Assembly (NCBI RefSeq): GCF_001050035.1
Contig: NZ_CVTA01000004.1
Coordinates: 1 to 64,000 of the forward strand
Reading direction: 5' to 3'
Length of the DNA stretch: 64,000 bases
From: Mycolicibacterium komanii
GTDB lineage: Bacteria > Actinomycetota > Actinomycetes > Mycobacteriales > Mycobacteriaceae
Position 1 is the stretch's first letter; the number at the start of each line of letters is the position of its first letter. Made by a program: the position numbers and the translations under genes. Shown one piece after another: positions 54,601-64,000 of this stretch. The notes under the pieces were generated by a model, which saw nothing but the letters and a program-made list of their open reading frames with translations, ran no database searches and was not told where the DNA came from.

Positions 54601-57600
54601 ACTGCCAAATTCGATCTGGATTTCGATGTGAGAGAGGTGGCCACTGAGGACCCTGCCAAGTCGATGGCTGCCGGCGCCGTGACGTACGCGACGGATTTGT
54701 TCGACCGGTCCTCCATCGAGCGGTTGGTGCGCTGGTTTGACCGGATCGTCGAGGCGGTCGTCGTCGATACCTCGGTGGTTATCGGTGAGGTCGGGCTGCT
54801 GGGCCACGATGAACGCGATCTAGTGCTGTCGGAGTGGTCTGGCGCAGCGGTGACAGCGCCGGCCGGTATCGCGCTGCAGTTGCTTGCGTCAGCGGTAGCC
54901 GCGGATCCGGACGCGGTGGCGGTTGTCGACGGTGAGCGCCAATTGTCGTACCGGGTGCTCGATGATTGGTCGACCCGGATGGCGCGGGCGCTCATCGAGA
55001 CGGGAGTTGGCCCTGAATGCGCCGTGGGTGTAGCCACGGGCCGTTGCGCGGAGTTGGTGGTGGCCTGGTGGGCGGTCCTCAAGGCCGGTGGGGCCTATGT
55101 GCCGCTGGACACTGCGCATCCGGTTGAGCGCGTCGCCGGGGTGTTGGACACCGTGGATGCGAAGTGTGTACTGACCTGTGGCGTCGACGCTTTCGCGGGG
55201 ACGGGCTCGCGCCCGGTGCTACGCATGGATGACCGGGCTGTGTGTGGTGTCTCCGCGGACCCCATCACAGATGCCGATCGTCTGGCACCGTTGTCTGTGG
55301 ACACCGCCGCTTATGTGATCTTCACGTCGGGATCGACCGGCGTTCCCAAGGGCGTCGTGGTGAGCTACGCCGGTCTGCTCGGACTGGCTGCGGCGCAGCG
55401 CCATACGTTCGGCTTGGCCCCCACCTCTCGGGTGTTGATGGTCGCCGCACCGACCTTCGATGCATCGGTCTTCGAGATGTTGTTGGCCGCGGAGGCGGGT
55501 GCGACGCTGGTGGTGGCCGAACGCGATGCCTACGCCGGGGAAGCGCTGACCGATCTCCTGCAAGATCAACGGGTCAGTGCGGCCGTGGTGACGCCCTCTG
55601 TAGTGGCTTCGCTGGACCGGGCTCGGCTCGATGGGCTTGACACCCTCATCACGGCCGGGGAGCCATGTCCGGACGAACTCGCGGCCGTGTGGTCACCGGG
55701 GCGGCGGATGTACAACGCCTACGGTCCCACGGAGACGACGATCTGGGCGAGCTGCACGGCACCGCTGTCTGTGGAGCAGCCCGTCGACATCGGCGTGCCG
55801 ATCCCAGGCGTGTCTGCGCTGGTTCTGGATTCACGGTTGAACCCGAGCCCGCCCGGGATGGTCGGCGAACTGTATGTGTCCGGATCTGCGCTCGCGCGCG
55901 GGTACGTCGGCAGGCTGGCACTGACGGCGGAGCGGTTCGTGGCCAACCCGTACGGCAGGGCCGGAGAACGGATGTATCGCACTGGGGATCTGGTGCGCTG
56001 GTTACCGGCGGGCACGCTCCAGTATTTGGGGCGCGCCGACGCACAGATAAAACTGCGCGGGCAGCGCATCGAGTTGGGTGAGATCGAGAACACGCTGCTG
56101 GGTTGCCCGCTCGTCACGCAGGCCGCGGCGACCGTGCACCATAGCGATACCGGTGCGGATCATCTGGTCGCCTATGTCGCCCTGGAGCATGTCAGCACCG
56201 TCCATCACGACGTTGAGATCGTCGACCAGTGGCAGCACATGTACGACGAGTTGTACGGCTCTGAGCTCGAAATATTGGAATTCGGAATGGATTTCCGTGG
56301 CTGGAACAGCAGCTACACCGGTGATCCGATTCCTCAACCGCAGATGGAGGAGTGGCGGCGCGCCACTGTGGACCGGATTCTGGAGTTGCAGCCAAGGCGT
56401 GTTTTGGAGATCGGCGCGGGCTCGGGTCTGATTCTGTCTCAAGTCGCTCCGAACTGTGAACGCTATGTCGGCACTGATATGTCCGGAGAGGCTGTCGACA
56501 ACCTCGCGAACGCGCTCGAACGATTGCAGATTCCGTGGCGGGACCGCGTTGAGTTGTTGACCCGCCCAGCGCACGTGACAGACGGCCTTCCGGTCGGTTA
56601 CTTCGACACTGTGATCTTCAACTCGGTAATCCAGTATTTCCCGAACGCGGGATACCTGGCCGAAGTCATTGACGCTGCAATGGACCTCCTGGCACCCGGT
56701 GGAGCTTTGTTCATCGGCGATGTGCGAAACCACAGTTTGCAGAGGGCCTTCCAGACTGCAGTGGCATTCGCACGCGCGAAGACCGACGACGCCGCCGACA
56801 TTCGCCAGCGGGTGGAGCGCGCGGTGCTGGGCGAACCCGAGTTGCTGCTCGCGCCGGAATTCTTCACTACATGGGCTGTCGAGCATCCGTCAGTCGCCGG
56901 CCTCGACATCGAAGTCAAACGCGGCATAGCCGACAACGAGTTGAACCGGTACCGCTACGACGTCATAGTCCACAAGACTCCCACCCAAGTGAGGTCAATG
57001 GCCGAGGTACCCACCTGGGAGTGGAAGACGAGCGGCGGTGTCACCGCCTTGGAAGCCGCGTTGACGGCGCGGCGCATCGACGCGGTGCGAGTTTGCTCTA
57101 TTCCGCGGGCCGGGGTCATCAGCGACGTTCAGGTCGAACAAGCTCTGGCCGCCGGATTGACGGCCGTCGAGGCGCGCAGTAAGGCCGCAGTGATATCGGA
57201 AGGGGTTGTCCCGGAACAGCTGTACCGCCTGGGTGAAGCGACCGGATACCACGTCGCAGTCACATGGGGCGCTGAACCCGGCACCGTCGATGCGGTGTTC
57301 ACCGCAGCGCTGAACGGTGCGAACGGACCCGCGTGGACAGACCTGTATCGGGCCCCGGCCACAGCCGAACAGCGCAGCATCTACGCCAACGATCCCGACA
57401 CCAACACGAAGATCAGCGCGGTGCGCCAGTGGATGGGCGAGCGGTTACCCGAGTACATGGTGCCAAGCCAGATCGTGGTCCTCGACGAACTGCCACTGAC
57501 CTCCTCGGGCAAGGTAGACCGCAAGGCGCTACCCGAACCGGTGTTCGCGGCTACGGCTTTCAGGGCCCCTCAGACACAAACTGAAAAGATCATCGCCGAC

Positions 57601-59178
57601 ACCTTCGCCGACGTATTGGGCGTGAGCCGGGTCGGCCTCGACGATGACTTCTTCGGACTCGGGGGCGATTCATTGATAGCGACCCGGGTGACTGCGCGGC
57701 TTCAATTGGCTCTGGGCCGGGAAGTACCGGTGCGATGCCTGTTCGACGCGTCAACCGTTCGCGGTCTCGCTGACTACCTGCGCCGGCATGGTGGCGATGC
57801 GGTACGTCCGGCGGTGCAACCGATGCCGCGCCCGGAGCGGCCACCGCTGTCCTACGCTCAGCAACGGTTGTGGTTCTTCGACCAATTACAAGGACCATCC
57901 CCGGTTTACAACATGCCAGTGGCGTTGCGAATGAGCGGGCCGCTGAATGTGTCGGCGTTGGGGGCGGCACTGGTCGATGTGGTAACCCGCCAAGAGAGTC
58001 TGCGCACGCTGTTCCCGTCGGTCGACGGTCTACCACATCAGCTCGTGGTGCCCTCCGAGTCCGCGGACTTCGGTTGGGTCGTTGTCGATGCCAAAGGCTG
58101 GTCGGCAACGCAGCTGGAGGAAGCCGTTGGTGCGGTGGCGCGTCACAACTTCGACTTGCGCAACGAGATCCCGCTGTATGCACGGCTTTTCCGCGTGGCG
58201 GACAACGAGCACATATTCGTAGCGGTGGTTCACCATATTGCTGCCGACGGCTGGTCGGTCAGACCGCTCGTGAGGGATCTGTCAGTGGCGTACGCCAGCA
58301 GGTGTGCGGGAAGGACACCCGATTGGTCGCCGTTGCCGGTGCAGTATGTCGACTACACGCTGTGGCAGCGAGAGCATCTCGGGGACCTGACGGATGACGA
58401 CAGCCCGATCGCCGCACAGCTGGCCTACTGGGAGGATTCCCTGGCCGGGCTGCCGGAGCGGCTACAGCTGCCCACCGATCGGCCGTATCCGCCGGTGGCC
58501 GACTATCGCGGTGCCAGCGTGGAGGTGGACTGGCCGGCGCAGCTGCAGCAGCGGGTACGCGATCTGGCCCGTGAACACAACGCTACGAGCTTCATGGTGA
58601 TCCAAGCCGCCTTGTCGGTCTTGCTGTCCAAGCTCAGCGGCAGCTCCGATGTGGCAGTGGGGATCACGACCGCTGGTCGCGGTGACCCCGCACTGGACGA
58701 GCTGGTCGGTTTCTTCGTCAACACGTTGGTGTTACGTGTCGATCTGGGTAGCGATCCCACGATCGCCGAACTGCTGAACCAGGTTCGCGAGCGCGGCCTG
58801 GCGGCTTACGAAAACCAGGACGTGCCTTTTGAGGTGCTGGTGGATCGGCTCAACCCCACTCGTAGCCTGACCCAGCACCCCTTGGTGCAGGTGATGTTGG
58901 CGTGGAACAACCTGCCGTGGTACAGCAGCGGTCCCGCGGCCGGGCTGACTCTCGGTGATGTGCAGATCACGCCGCTATCGGCGCAAACACATACTGCACG
59001 AATGGATTTGGTCGTCTCCCTGGCTGAACGTTGGAGCGACACCGGCGAACCGGGGGGGATTGGGGGGCTAGTGGAATTCCGTACCGACGTATTCGACGTC
59101 GCAACCATCGAGCTGCTGATTGAGCGCTTGCGACGCGTGTTGATGGCGTTGACCGCCGACGTGGCGGCACAGTCATGA
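39655..59178 (+). CDS. Giant lipopeptide non-ribosomal peptide synthetase, modules 1-5 plus C6
   Basis: 6,507 residues from TTG 39655, with GGGGG 6 nt upstream. Domain order by residue: starter C1 5-433 (HHIVIDG), A1 456-942, T1 (Ser988); C2 1044-1487, A2 from 1503, N-methyltransferase 1953-2219, T2 (Ser2437); C3 2496-2942, A3 2969-3449, T3 (Ser3494); C4 3550-3996, A4 4016-4502, T4 (Ser4550); C5 4606-5049, A5 from 5069, N-methyltransferase 5521-5786, T5 (Ser6006); C6 6064-6502. No epimerase or thioesterase is visible. Hand-read pocket codes are A1 DVWCVAAVY, A2 DAFLVGAIW, A3 DYWSMAGVY, A4 DFWTVGVMW, A5 DAFVIAAIW. A2 and A5 fit a bulky aliphatic residue. Predicted role is assembly of an N-acylated peptide with N-methyl residues at positions 2 and 5. 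Its stop overlaps the next NRPS gene (ATGA). Confidence 0.95.
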   Translation: MLHDRSLEATRQQLDIWLAQETGQAGTEWQLGLFVRIDGPVDRDALEWAIHRVVRESEPLRAAFSEVDGKVVQAAIDYSDVDVAFHDLTGSLDPVEEARRLADSIQRTPMSLAGPLFRFALFKTRLDEFYLFGCCHHIVIDGFGIALVGQRIASLYSSAVSGTAVSPALFGSLEDLVACESEYESSNDYLEDEAFWAERLPQEASSSSQGYNAAEKCDSGPSDPVLLDRGVLDRLEEFANLWQVPQNAVITAACALVVRGLCVDGSEVVLDFPVSRRVRPESKTLPGMLAGIVPLVLSLSPQSTVADFCRLVDARMREALRHQRFPVHVLERNAHARRSGESTNRVSVNFLPASFTLDFGGVRASASLTNAGRMGGFGLIFSDAGGDLALSATGAGHPLSGVDVADLAQQLERVLLAMFDDPSRSLRSLGVLDALDRARLDEMGNRAVLAAPTPSRVSIAELFDRQVARAPQAVALVCGERSWTYREVDEAANQLAHLFAQHGAGPGEVVALLFPRSAEAILAILGVLKTGAAYLPIDIGHPEVRIRFMLEDAAPVVAVTNATLVERLSGFHVPVIDVDSLRIESRSSSSQPAPTADDIAYLIYTSGTTGVPKGVAVTHGNVVQLLQSADQTLIAPGQVWTQWHSYAFDVSCWEIWGALLGGGCLVVVPEAVASSPDDFHTLLVTEKVSVLCQTPSAAGMLPSRGLESLTLVVAGEACAPDLVSRWASGRVMINAYGPTEATVYSAMSAPLAPGSGAVPIGGPVPGAALFVLDVWLRPVPVGVVGELYIAGAGVAVGYVRRPGLTGSRFVACPFAGAEATGLRMYRTGDLVRWDDNGQLHYLGRTDEQVKIRGYRIEPGEIQAVLGGLDGVALAAVIVREDRPGYKRLIGYVTESSDGAVDPDRLQVALAERLPAYMVPAAIVLLDAFPLTVNGKLDRAALPAPEYSAGTYRAPVTPTEEILVGIYTQVLGLERVGVDESFFDLGGDSILAMRLVATINAGLGVQLAVRAVFDAPTVAQLALRVTEGGDRREPLVAVERPSVVPLSYAQSRLWFLNRFEGGAATYNMPTALRISGALDLQALDMALDDVIARHESLRTVFPDVDGEPYQRVLPAEAGMWRRGGKAIEHLAEEDLPVELAALAEYRFDLANEIPIRAQIYAMGPDQYVLGIVVHHIAFDGWSLAPMVRDVAEAYRTRRAGQEPSWSPLPVQYADYTLWQQDWLGDEVDPDSVIAAQLGYWQAELADLPEVVSLRADRPRPAVPSYRGDGVELRIEAPLWAQVKAVAAAHKTTASMVMQAVLAVVLNRAGAGEDIVMGSPIAGRSDAALDDLVGFFVNTWVLRVPVGSQDSFSEVLERVRQKALDAYSNQDVPFELLVEQLNPVRSASHHPLFQVALAFQNNLRPDMTLEEVSLETIEMDTRTAKFDLDIQLSESPGSDAPTTTGTVTYATDLYDRSTIERMVAWFGRVLEAVVTDTSVVVGDIALLADGERSLVLSEWAGAQVHTPVGLAPELLAAAVADSPDTLAVIDGDRQYSYRVLDEWSTRLARVLIEAGVGPECTVAVAMDRRVELVVSWWAVLKAGGAYVPVDPAHPIERIAGLLDAVAARCVLTYGTDTLAGAGSRPVLRVDRRDLSRHSADPITDTDRLAPLSADNAAYVLFTSGSTGVPKGVVVSHAGLLGVAAAHRGQFALRAGSRVLMVAAPTFDASIFEWMWAVGSFATLVVAAHDAYGGEALTDVLSTQRVDAALLTPTVLSTLDRARVTGLETLVTGGEACPAQLVAAWAPGRRMFNAYGPTEATIWATCDALTVGEPVRIGTPIAGVTALVLDARLEPAPIGVVGELYLAGPPVARGYVGRPGLTAERFVAAPHGAAGMRMYRTGDVVRWTMDGTLDYLGRADAQVKLRGQRLELGEVENTLLACPQVTRAAASLHTSDNGDHLVAYVGLEHTTAVEHESQTVEHWQNIYDELYEADIEAPEFGSDFRGWNSSYTNDPIPVTEMQQWRSATVNRIMALQPRHVLEIGVGSGLVLSEIAPLCENYWGTDFSAPTVQKLQSAVASQPWGGRVRLLTQPAHVSGALPRDLFDTIIINSVIQYFPSPHYLAQVIGTAVDLLAPGGALFIGDVRNYSLQSAFQTGVVLAHTSEGDAADIRHRVQRAMMGEPELLLAPEFFTTLAAENTSVAGLDIQLKRGTADNELTRYRYEVVIYKTPAAVRSLVDVPAWEWSSCDGLEGLHALLMSQHPETIRITGIPHAGVISDVRAEQGLAEGLSLSEALAFAAGAPGAVTPEQLHRLGETSGYRAAVTWGRQPGDLDAVFTRPADFGHSSALCDLYLPAAHPGASAYANDPHANTKISAVRQWMSSRLPDYMVPTHFVVLDEFPMTSSGKIDRKALPEPVIAATTFREPRTQTERVVADVFAEVLGVDRVGLDDDFFALGGDSLIAIRVSARLQTALEREVPVRYLFDAPRVGELADHLSQPSDGAAHSALRPMPRPERVPLSFAQSRLWFLDQLQGPSAIYNMAVALRLCGKLDAGALGAALGDVVDRHESLRTLFVTEGGIPHQVVTPPVGADFGWEVIDAGHWPKARLVEAIDTAVRHSFDLAVEIPMRATLFRTADDEHLLVAVVHHIAADGWSIAPLVRDLGLAYDSRCAGRSPDWSPLAVQYIDYTLWQRAHLGDVDDESSPISAQIAYWEQALAGLPERLILPTDRPYPPVADYRGASVAVDWSAQLQRQVARLARESNATSFMVIQAAMAVLLSEISGSSDVAVGIAIAGRGDPALDDLVGFFVNTLVLRVDLSKERDIAGVLAQVRRRGLAAYEHRDVPFEVLVDRLNPIRSLSHHPLVQVMITWQNLPWHSSGPAAGLQLGDVQVEPLPADTCTARMDLVFSLAEGWTEAGEPAGISGMVEFRTDVFDADTIETLVRRLERVLLAITADPAQALSSLDVLDAAEHALLDEIGHREVLAQPLTGESIPAVFAQQVARAPRATALTFAGQSMTYRELDEESNRLAHLLISEGAGPGRCVATLFDRSSEAIIAIVAVLKTGAAYLPIDPSVPAARIAFMVADSTPIAAVTSAGLTDRLQGLDLRVIDVADPRVDTYPLTALAAPAAQDIAHIIYTSGTTGTPKGVAVTHHNVTRLFDGLDVGLSTGPKSVWSQCHSYAFDYSVWEIWGALLSGGRLVVVPDAVTRSPRDLHALLVAEGVTVLSQTPSAVGMLSSQGLDQTALMIAAEPCPPDVVDRWAPGRVMINGYGPTETTVYATISAPLVAGSADVPIGVPVPGAALFVLDARLRAVPAGVVGELYVAGSGVGLGYVGRPGLSASRFVACSFGAPGQRMYRTGDLVSWGADGQLRYFGRADEQVKIRGYRIELGEIQAALTALEGVDQAAVIAREDRVGDKRLVGYITGDADPTQVRAQLSDRLPAYMVPTAVVLLNALPLTVNGKLDKRALPAPEYAECDTYRAPRTAVEEILAGIFAQILGRERVGVDDSFFDLGGDSLSAMRVTAEINTALGVDVAVRTLFDASTVAQLAPRIGEGSRGLPPLVAGERPTVLPLSFAQQRLWFLEQLQGPSAIYNMPVALRLTGQLDAEALGAALADVVARQDTLRTVFAAVDGAPQQLLVPAERADFGWEIIDAGGWSPAKLSEAIDEVAFHAFDLNTEIPLRATLFRVAEDEYVLAAVVHHIAADGWSIGPLVTDLGLAYASRCAGSAPDWAPLPVQYVDYTLWQRRHLGDISDSASPIAVQLAYWEHALSGLPERLALPTDRPYPPVADYRGSTVTVDWPADVQQQVAAVARERNATSFMVVQAAMAVLLAEISASSDVAVGFPIAGRRDPVLDELVGFFVNTLVLRVDVAGDPTVAELIDQVQQRALAAYEHQDVPFEVLVERLNPNRSLTHHPLVQVMLAWQNFAGNPVADLSLGDVQVAPIPVNTRTARMDLAFSLAECWTATGEPAGISGTVEFRTDVFDRAGIESLVDRLRRVIVAMTTDPQRPLSSIDVLDPSEREQLDRWGNRAVLAEAVTPASITQLFTAQVARTPDATALTCDGRSWTYRALDEESNRLAHLLVEHGAGPGHSVALLFSRSAEAIQAILGVLKTGAAYLPIDPAVPPARLQFMVEDAAPMAAVTTAQFADRIAGFGDLPVIDVGDPDIARYPSTALTAPAPDDVAHIIYTSGTTGTPKGVAVTQNNVIQLFESLDLGFELVQGQVWTQFHSYAFDFSVWEIWGALLHGGRLVVVPDSVARSPEEFHALLVAENVSILTQTPSAVGLLSPEGLDSASLVIGAEPCPPELVDRWAPGRVMVNVYGPTETTMWASKSAPLAEGTGAPPIGSPVAGAAFFVLDKWLRAVPVGVVGELYLAGRGVGVGYWRRAGLTASRFVACPFIGAEAQGQRMYRTGDLVCWGPDGQLRYFGRADEQVKIRGYRIELGEIQAALAGLAGVQQAVVIAREDRPGDKRLVAYITGTADPANARAKLAERLPGYMVPAAVVVVDALPVTVNGKLDKRALPAPDYGDADGYRAPTTAVEEMLAGIYAHVLGLDRVGVDESFFDLGGDSVSAMRLIAAINDSLDVDLGVRTLFDTPTVSQLAPQIDSASRRREPLVPVDRPAVVPLSYAQSRLWFLNRFEGGAATYNMPIAFRINGLLDIEALAAALDDVIARHESLRTIFPEIGGVPSQKVLPAEPGMWRRESATVVSLPASEVDGALAALAGHRFDLATEIPIRARIFAAGPDRYVVGIVLHHIAFDGWSMAPMVRDVAEAYRARRQGLPPSWAPLPVQYVDYTLWQQDWLGDESDPDSVIAAQLDYWQKELADLPEVVSLVSDRPRPPVPSYRGDVVDLRIEPELWAGIKAVAAAHNATASMVTQAVLAVVLHRAGMGEDIALGTPIAGRSDQALNELVGFFVNTWVLRVGVTPGQRFNEVLHQVRQKALDAYSNQDVPFERLVEQLNPVRSTSHHPLFQVALAFQNNVRPEVALDGVDVEPVEVVTRTAKFDLDFDVREVATEDPAKSMAAGAVTYATDLFDRSSIERLVRWFDRIVEAVVVDTSVVIGEVGLLGHDERDLVLSEWSGAAVTAPAGIALQLLASAVAADPDAVAVVDGERQLSYRVLDDWSTRMARALIETGVGPECAVGVATGRCAELVVAWWAVLKAGGAYVPLDTAHPVERVAGVLDTVDAKCVLTCGVDAFAGTGSRPVLRMDDRAVCGVSADPITDADRLAPLSVDTAAYVIFTSGSTGVPKGVVVSYAGLLGLAAAQRHTFGLAPTSRVLMVAAPTFDASVFEMLLAAEAGATLVVAERDAYAGEALTDLLQDQRVSAAVVTPSVVASLDRARLDGLDTLITAGEPCPDELAAVWSPGRRMYNAYGPTETTIWASCTAPLSVEQPVDIGVPIPGVSALVLDSRLNPSPPGMVGELYVSGSALARGYVGRLALTAERFVANPYGRAGERMYRTGDLVRWLPAGTLQYLGRADAQIKLRGQRIELGEIENTLLGCPLVTQAAATVHHSDTGADHLVAYVALEHVSTVHHDVEIVDQWQHMYDELYGSELEILEFGMDFRGWNSSYTGDPIPQPQMEEWRRATVDRILELQPRRVLEIGAGSGLILSQVAPNCERYVGTDMSGEAVDNLANALERLQIPWRDRVELLTRPAHVTDGLPVGYFDTVIFNSVIQYFPNAGYLAEVIDAAMDLLAPGGALFIGDVRNHSLQRAFQTAVAFARAKTDDAADIRQRVERAVLGEPELLLAPEFFTTWAVEHPSVAGLDIEVKRGIADNELNRYRYDVIVHKTPTQVRSMAEVPTWEWKTSGGVTALEAALTARRIDAVRVCSIPRAGVISDVQVEQALAAGLTAVEARSKAAVISEGVVPEQLYRLGEATGYHVAVTWGAEPGTVDAVFTAALNGANGPAWTDLYRAPATAEQRSIYANDPDTNTKISAVRQWMGERLPEYMVPSQIVVLDELPLTSSGKVDRKALPEPVFAATAFRAPQTQTEKIIADTFADVLGVSRVGLDDDFFGLGGDSLIATRVTARLQLALGREVPVRCLFDASTVRGLADYLRRHGGDAVRPAVQPMPRPERPPLSYAQQRLWFFDQLQGPSPVYNMPVALRMSGPLNVSALGAALVDVVTRQESLRTLFPSVDGLPHQLVVPSESADFGWVVVDAKGWSATQLEEAVGAVARHNFDLRNEIPLYARLFRVADNEHIFVAVVHHIAADGWSVRPLVRDLSVAYASRCAGRTPDWSPLPVQYVDYTLWQREHLGDLTDDDSPIAAQLAYWEDSLAGLPERLQLPTDRPYPPVADYRGASVEVDWPAQLQQRVRDLAREHNATSFMVIQAALSVLLSKLSGSSDVAVGITTAGRGDPALDELVGFFVNTLVLRVDLGSDPTIAELLNQVRERGLAAYENQDVPFEVLVDRLNPTRSLTQHPLVQVMLAWNNLPWYSSGPAAGLTLGDVQITPLSAQTHTARMDLVVSLAERWSDTGEPGGIGGLVEFRTDVFDVATIELLIERLRRVLMALTADVAAQS
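42784..46310 (+). repeat. C-A-NMT block of module 2 (paralogous to module 5)
   Basis: The C2, A2 and methyltransferase segments are more alike to those of module 5 (53470-57010) than to any other module here: [34 protein letters not shown] and the methyltransferase SVIQYFP and [13 protein letters not shown] occur only in these two. The SAM motif is [13 protein letters not shown] (from about 45706). The block looks duplicated as a unit. Confidence 0.85.
53470..57010 (+). repeat. C-A-NMT block of module 5 (paralogous to module 2)
   Basis: Second copy of the block at 42784-46310. Methyltransferase motif [13 protein letters not shown] starts near 56407. The pocket positions differ from module 2 only by conservative exchanges (L/V, V/I, G/A), which predicts the same amino acid, N-methylated, at positions 2 and 5. 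Confidence 0.85.
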
Positions 59179-62100
59179 CGGCGGATCTCACACGGCGCTT
59201 GTCGTCGATGGATCTGATGGACGACGCCGATTACGCGCAGCTGGACGACTGGGGCAATCGCGCGGTCCTGACCGAGTCGATGGGCGTACCGTCGCGGTCG
59301 ATCCCCGACTTGTTCCATAAGCAGGTGGCGCGCACGCCGGATGCTGCGGCACTCACATTCGGTGGACGATCCTGGACGTATCGGGAACTGGACGAGGCGT
59401 CGAACCGGTTGGCGCACCTGCTGGCAGCGCGCGGCGCCGGTCCAGGTCAGTTTGTGGCGTTGCTGCTTTCACGCTCGGCCGAGGCGATCGTGGCGATCCT
59501 GGCGGTGCTCAAGACAGGTGCCGCTTACCTGCCGATCGACCCGCTGCATCCCGATGCTCGAGTGGACTTCATGCTCGGCGACGCGGCGCCGATGGCTGCG
59601 GTCACCACCGCCGGTCTGGCCGAGCGGTTGAACGGATATGAGCTGCCGGTGATCGACGCCGAGGGCCCCGCGGTGCATAGCCAGCCGGGTACGCCGTTAC
59701 CGGTACCCGATCCCGACGACATCGCGTACCTCATCTACACCTCGGGCACCACCGGCGTGCCCAAGGGGGTGGCCATCAGCCATCGCCATGTCACACGGAT
59801 GCTTGAAACCCTCGACAGTGATCTTCATTTCGCGAATCAGGTATGGACGCAATGTCACTCATTGGCCTTCGACTACTCGGTGTGGGAGATTTTCGGGGCG
59901 CTGCTGCATGGCGGTCGCCTGGTGGTGGTCCCCGACGAAGTTGTGCGCTCTCCGCGTGACCTCCACGCTCTCTTGGCTGCCGAACACGTCAGCTTGTTGA
60001 GCCAGACGCCATCGGCGTTCTACGCGCTTCAGACAGTGGATTCGCTGGAGCACGAACGCAGGTCGGAGTTGACGCTCGAGGCGGTCGTGTTCGGCGGAGA
60101 AGCCCTCGATCCTCAGCGCATCCTCACCTGGTTGAATAACCATCCGGAATCACCGCGGATGATCAACATGTACGGCATCACCGAAACCACGGTGCACGCG
60201 TCAGTTCGCGAGATCATCGAGGCTGACGTCGAGAGCGGTGCCAGCCCTATCGGGGTGCCGTTGGGTCATCTGGCCTTCTTTGTATTGGACAGTTCGCTAC
60301 AACAGGTGCCGGCCGGGGTGGTCGGTGAGTTGTACGTGGCCGGTGGCGGTCTGGGTATGGGGTATTGGCGCCGAGGCGGATTGAGCGCGACGCGTTTCGT
60401 CGCCTGTCCGTTCGCGAGCAAGGACACGCCAGGACAACGGATGTATCGGACCGGGGATTTGGTCCGGTGGAGTCTTGACGGGCAGCTGACCTACATGGGG
60501 CGTGCCGACGAGCAGGTCAAGCTTCGCGGATATCGCATCGAGCTGGGTGAGATCCAGGCCGCGCTCGCCGGATTGGACGGAGTCGAGCAGGCGGCAGTCA
60601 TCGCGCGTGAGGACCGCCCCGGCGACAAGCGCCTGGTCGGATACATCACCGGCGAGGCGGACCCCACCAAGGTCCGGGTGCGGCTTGGCGAGCGGTTGCC
60701 GTCATATATGGTGCCGGCCGCGGTGGTGACGCTAGAGGCGCTGCCGTTGACGGTCAACGGCAAGCTGGACAAGCGCGCCTTGCCCGAACCCGAGTACACG
60801 GAAGCGGACCGCTACCGAGCTCCCGCCACCGCGGTCGAGGAAATACTCGCCGGACTGTACGCTCGGGTGCTCGGACTGGAACGGGTGGGAGTGGACGACT
60901 CGTTCTTCGACTTGGGTGGCGATTCGCTGTTGGCGACGCGGATGATCGCCGCCATCAACAACGATCTCAGTGCCGATCTGGCCGTGCGCACGCTCTTCGA
61001 ATCGCCCACCGTGGCCCAACTGGCGCTTCGCCTCGATGAGCGTTCGGGCGGATTCGAACCTTTGACGACGCGGCAACGCACTGAGATTCTGCCGCTGTCA
61101 TTTGCGCAGCAGCGATTGTGGTTCCTGCATCAGCTGCATGGGCCCTCGCCCGTCTACAACCTGCCCGCGGCGTTTCGGATCAGTGGTGCGCTGGATGTCG
61201 ACGCATTAGACGCAGCGTTGGCTGATGTGGTGGCCCGCCAAGAGAGCCTTCGCACAGTGTTTTTGGCACGCGAAGGGGTTCCCGAGCAGGTCATCATGTC
61301 CGCTGAGCAGGTGGATCCGGGCATGCGGGTCGTCGATGCAGCGGGCTGGTCGGAACCACAGATTGAAGAGGCCGTCGGCGCCGAGGTGCGGTATGGCTTC
61401 GATTTGTCGACGGAAATCCCGTTGCGCACAACGGTGTTCCGCCTAGGAGGCGACGATCACATCTTGGTGGCGGTGGTGCATCATATCGCCGCAGACGGCT
61501 GGTCGATCACCACGTTGATACGCGACCTCGTCATTGCGTATACCAGCCGGGCCACCGGACACACACCGGACTGGGCGCCGTTGCCGGTGCAGTATGTCGA
61601 TTACACGTTGTGGCAGCGCGAGCAGCTGGGCGATCTCGATGATGCCGACAGTCGCATCGCTGCGCAGGTGGGTTACTGGGAGCAGGCGCTGGCCGGATTG
61701 CCTGAGCGACTTGACTTGCCCACCGATCGGCCGTACCCGCCGGTGGCGGATTACCGCGGGGGCAGTGTGGCCGTGGAATTTCCGGTGGAACTGCAACAAG
61801 GGCTCGGACGGGTTGCCCGCGAGCACAATGCAACCAACTTCATGGTGGTGCAGGCCGCATTGGCGGCGTTGTTGGCCAAATTGAGCGCCAGCTCAGATGT
61901 GGCGATCGGCTTCCCGATCGCTGGGCGGCGAGATCCGGCCCTGGACGATCTCGTTGGATTGTTCGTCAACACCTTGGTGTTGCGGGTCGAACTGTCCGGT
62001 AACCCCAGTGTCGCTGAGCTTCTGGCTCAGGTCCGTGCACGCAGCCTGGCAGCTTTCGAGCATCAGGATGTGCCGTTCGAGGTGTTGGTGGATCGGCTCA

Positions 62101-64000
62101 ATCCAGCCCGATCACTGACGCATCACCCGCTTGTGCAGGTGTTGTTGGCCTGGCAGAACCTACCTGCGGGCAACCGCGAGCGCGTCGCGGGGGAGAACTC
62201 CGATCTTCAAGTCTCGCCGCTGGAGGTTGAAACCCAGGCGGCTCGGATGGATCTGACGTTTTCGCTGGCTGAGCGATTCAACGAGTTTGGTGAACCGGTA
62301 GGCATCGGTGGAGCGGTGGAGTTCCGAACCGATGTGTTCGATGCGGCCGGCATCGAGGTGTTGATCGGGCGGCTGCAACGAGTCTTGACGGCCATCACCG
62401 CCGACCCCACACGTCAGCTGTCGTCGGTGGATGTGCTCGACGCCGGCGAGTACGCGCTTCTGCGCCGGTGGGAGAACCGGAAAGCCGTGACTCCTGTCGC
62501 ACCAGCGAGTACTTTGGTGCCGTCCATCCCGGCGTTGTTCGCCGAACGGGTTGCACAGGCGCCGGACGCGTTAGCGGTGAGCTTCGACGGTCACGGCATG
62601 ACGTACCGGCAATTGGATGAGGCCGCCAACCGACTTGCCCATCTGTTGGTCAGCCAGGGTGCGGGTCCATCGGAGTGTGTGGCGCTACTGGTTCCGCGCT
62701 CAGCCGAGGCGATCGTGTCGATTCTCGCAGTCCTGAAAACGGGAGCTGCCTATCTGCCGATCGATCCGGCGCTCCCCGCGGCCCGGATCGAGTTCATGCT
62801 GGGCGACGCGGCGCCACTGCTTGCGGTCACTACCGATGGGCTCGCGGAGCGGTTCGAGGGGCGCGGACTGTCGGTCATCGACGTCAATGACCCAGCCGTC
62901 GCCGACCAACCGAGCATCACGCTCCCAGCGCCGGCAGGCGATGAGATCGCCTACCTGATCTACACGTCGGGTACCACCGGTGTCCCGAAAGGCGTTGCGA
63001 TTACTCATCACAACGTCATCGAGCTACTTGCGTCGTTGTCTGCTGATGTACCCCGGTCCGGGGTGTGGTCCCAGTGGCATTCCTATGCCTTCGACGTGTC
63101 GGTGTGCGAGATCTGGGGTGCTCTACTCGGTGGTGGGCGACTGGTCGTGGTTCCCGAGCCGGTCACCCGCTCTCCAGAGGAATTCCATGCCCTGCTGGCC
63201 CGTGAACAGGTAAGCGTGTTGAGCCAGACCCCCTCGGCGTTCTATGCGTTGCAAACCGCCGATGGACTGGCACCCGAGCTGGGACAGCAGCTCGCGCTTC
63301 AGAGCGTGATCTTCGCCGGCGAAGCCCTTGAACCGCAACGTCTTCGGTCCTGGCTAGAACGTCATCCCCGATCACCGCGGCTGTTGAATCTCTATGGCAT
63401 CACCGAGACCACGGTGCACGCCTCGTTCCGAGAAATCGCCGCTGGGGACATCGACAGCAACGCGAGCCCAATCGGGATTCCACTGAGCCATCTTGGCTTC
63501 TTTGTGCTGGATCAGTGGTTACGTCCAACCCCGGTCGGGGTGGTCGGTGAGCTGTATGTGGCCGGTAGCGGGCTGGGATTGGGGTACTGGCGCCGCCCCG
63601 CATTGACATCATCGCGGTTCGTGGCATGCCCGTTAATTGACGCGGGAGCACCCGGACAACGGATGTATCGCACAGGCGATCTGGTCTGCTGGGGCGCCGA
63701 CGGTGAACTGCGCTACCTGGGTAGAGCCGATGAGCAGGTCAAGATCCGCGGGTTCCGGATCGAACTCGGCGAGGTTCAGGCTGCGCTCGCTGCAGTTCCC
63801 GGGGTGGACCAGGCGGTGGTGATCGTCCGCGAGGACCGTGCCGGCGACAAGCGTCTGGTCGGTTACGTCACCGGGACCGTTGATCCGGCGCTGGCACGCA
63901 GTGCATTGGCGGACAGACTGCCCGGATATATGGTGCCAGCCGCGGTGGTCGGCATCGAAGCGTTGCCGTTGACGGTCAACGGCAAACTCAATAGGCGCGC
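59175..64000 (+). CDS. Lipopeptide NRPS, modules 6-7 (continues past the right edge)
   Basis: The frame opens at ATG 59175, overlapping the previous stop, and stays open to the edge (about 1,608 codons). Domain order: A6 24-537, T6 (Ser584 in FFDLGGDSL), C7 639-1082 (HHIAADG), A7 from about 1119, reaching its last core motif NGKLNRR at the edge. It has no C domain of its own at the start; its first A domain must work with C6 at the end of the preceding protein. A6 has the typical threonine-type context ([13 protein letters not shown]) and a pocket DYWSVGMVH, near the known threonine code DFWNIGMVH. A7 has the same context with DVCSIALVH, less canonical. More modules must follow. Confidence 0.95.
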   Translation, partial: MTADLTRRLSSMDLMDDADYAQLDDWGNRAVLTESMGVPSRSIPDLFHKQVARTPDAAALTFGGRSWTYRELDEASNRLAHLLAARGAGPGQFVALLLSRSAEAIVAILAVLKTGAAYLPIDPLHPDARVDFMLGDAAPMAAVTTAGLAERLNGYELPVIDAEGPAVHSQPGTPLPVPDPDDIAYLIYTSGTTGVPKGVAISHRHVTRMLETLDSDLHFANQVWTQCHSLAFDYSVWEIFGALLHGGRLVVVPDEVVRSPRDLHALLAAEHVSLLSQTPSAFYALQTVDSLEHERRSELTLEAVVFGGEALDPQRILTWLNNHPESPRMINMYGITETTVHASVREIIEADVESGASPIGVPLGHLAFFVLDSSLQQVPAGVVGELYVAGGGLGMGYWRRGGLSATRFVACPFASKDTPGQRMYRTGDLVRWSLDGQLTYMGRADEQVKLRGYRIELGEIQAALAGLDGVEQAAVIAREDRPGDKRLVGYITGEADPTKVRVRLGERLPSYMVPAAVVTLEALPLTVNGKLDKRALPEPEYTEADRYRAPATAVEEILAGLYARVLGLERVGVDDSFFDLGGDSLLATRMIAAINNDLSADLAVRTLFESPTVAQLALRLDERSGGFEPLTTRQRTEILPLSFAQQRLWFLHQLHGPSPVYNLPAAFRISGALDVDALDAALADVVARQESLRTVFLAREGVPEQVIMSAEQVDPGMRVVDAAGWSEPQIEEAVGAEVRYGFDLSTEIPLRTTVFRLGGDDHILVAVVHHIAADGWSITTLIRDLVIAYTSRATGHTPDWAPLPVQYVDYTLWQREQLGDLDDADSRIAAQVGYWEQALAGLPERLDLPTDRPYPPVADYRGGSVAVEFPVELQQGLGRVAREHNATNFMVVQAALAALLAKLSASSDVAIGFPIAGRRDPALDDLVGLFVNTLVLRVELSGNPSVAELLAQVRARSLAAFEHQDVPFEVLVDRLNPARSLTHHPLVQVLLAWQNLPAGNRERVAGENSDLQVSPLEVETQAARMDLTFSLAERFNEFGEPVGIGGAVEFRTDVFDAAGIEVLIGRLQRVLTAITADPTRQLSSVDVLDAGEYALLRRWENRKAVTPVAPASTLVPSIPALFAERVAQAPDALAVSFDGHGMTYRQLDEAANRLAHLLVSQGAGPSECVALLVPRSAEAIVSILAVLKTGAAYLPIDPALPAARIEFMLGDAAPLLAVTTDGLAERFEGRGLSVIDVNDPAVADQPSITLPAPAGDEIAYLIYTSGTTGVPKGVAITHHNVIELLASLSADVPRSGVWSQWHSYAFDVSVCEIWGALLGGGRLVVVPEPVTRSPEEFHALLAREQVSVLSQTPSAFYALQTADGLAPELGQQLALQSVIFAGEALEPQRLRSWLERHPRSPRLLNLYGITETTVHASFREIAAGDIDSNASPIGIPLSHLGFFVLDQWLRPTPVGVVGELYVAGSGLGLGYWRRPALTSSRFVACPLIDAGAPGQRMYRTGDLVCWGADGELRYLGRADEQVKIRGFRIELGEVQAALAAVPGVDQAVVIVREDRAGDKRLVGYVTGTVDPALARSALADRLPGYMVPAAVVGIEALPLTVNGKLNRR

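Noticed and set aside
31756..64000. Classical glycopeptidolipid (GPL) locus
   Set aside because: Export genes match, but at least seven modules, N-methyltransferases in modules 2 and 5, no E domains and no glycosyl- or methyltransferase genes in the window do not fit the tetrapeptide GPL.
38211..64000. Siderophore (mycobactin or exochelin) synthesis because of MbtH
   Set aside because: No salicylate or hydroxamate genes, no cyclisation domains, and an acylating starter C domain; MbtH proteins serve many NRPS types.

Overview
The window is high-GC actinobacterial chromosome from a rapidly growing Mycobacterium (Mycolicibacterium type). The evidence is long synteny with the M. tuberculosis Rv0867c-Rv0903c region (rpfA, moaD2, moaA2, cspB, sepH, serC, an AurF-like oxygenase, fprB, citA, gltA2, prrBA), frequent GTG starts, 4-bp ATGA/GTGA gene overlaps, and mycobacterium-restricted DUF genes and MmpS/MmpL transporters.

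Layout. 1-2747: minus-strand group ending in rpfA (cut by the left edge), with a ydaO-type c-di-AMP riboswitch and a Crp-like site in front of rpfA, then moaD2, moaA2 and a YccF membrane protein. 2909-4253: cspB and a DUF559 gene associated with a 63-bp direct repeat. 4379-18178: conserved housekeeping block (glutathionyl-hydroquinone reductase-like protein, MFS protein, DUF3027, SRPBCC, SpoU-type rRNA methyltransferase, sepH, serC, CAP protein, diiron oxygenase, fprB, VOC protein, MDMPI-type protein, citA). 18262-27387: pdxH, TetR, gltA2, an MFS/MarR pair, a phytoene-desaturase-like oxidoreductase, DUF2630, an FKBP prolyl isomerase and the PrrBA two-component system. 27591-30910: a separate minus-strand operon with a NarL-type sensor kinase, a LuxR-type regulator, a small conserved protein and a DUF4097 surface protein.

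31756-64000 (runs off the right edge): a large lipopeptide locus. The order is mmpS, mmpL, mmpL, mbtH, mbtH, a giant NRPS of 6,507 residues and a second NRPS that continues past the edge. The first NRPS has a starter condensation domain (N-acylation), five complete modules with an N-methyltransferase inside modules 2 and 5, and a terminal C domain whose A-T partner starts the next protein. Seven adenylation domains are visible. They fall into three sequence families in the order X-Y(NMe)-X-X-Y(NMe)-Z-Z, and the sixth has a near-canonical threonine pocket. No epimerisation domain is visible.

This is more than the four modules of mycobacterial glycopeptidolipids. It coincides residue by residue with the first seven positions of fortuitine, the classical acyl-nonapeptide of M. 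fortuitum (Val-MeLeu-Val-Val-MeLeu-Thr-Thr-Ala-Pro methyl ester). I propose that this is the fortuitine, or a fortuitine-like, biosynthesis and export locus. The two MmpL proteins and MmpS would export the lipopeptide, and the MbtH proteins would support the adenylation domains. The assignment is inference from domain order and hand-read specificity codes; the pockets of modules 1, 3, 4 and 7 are not canonical.
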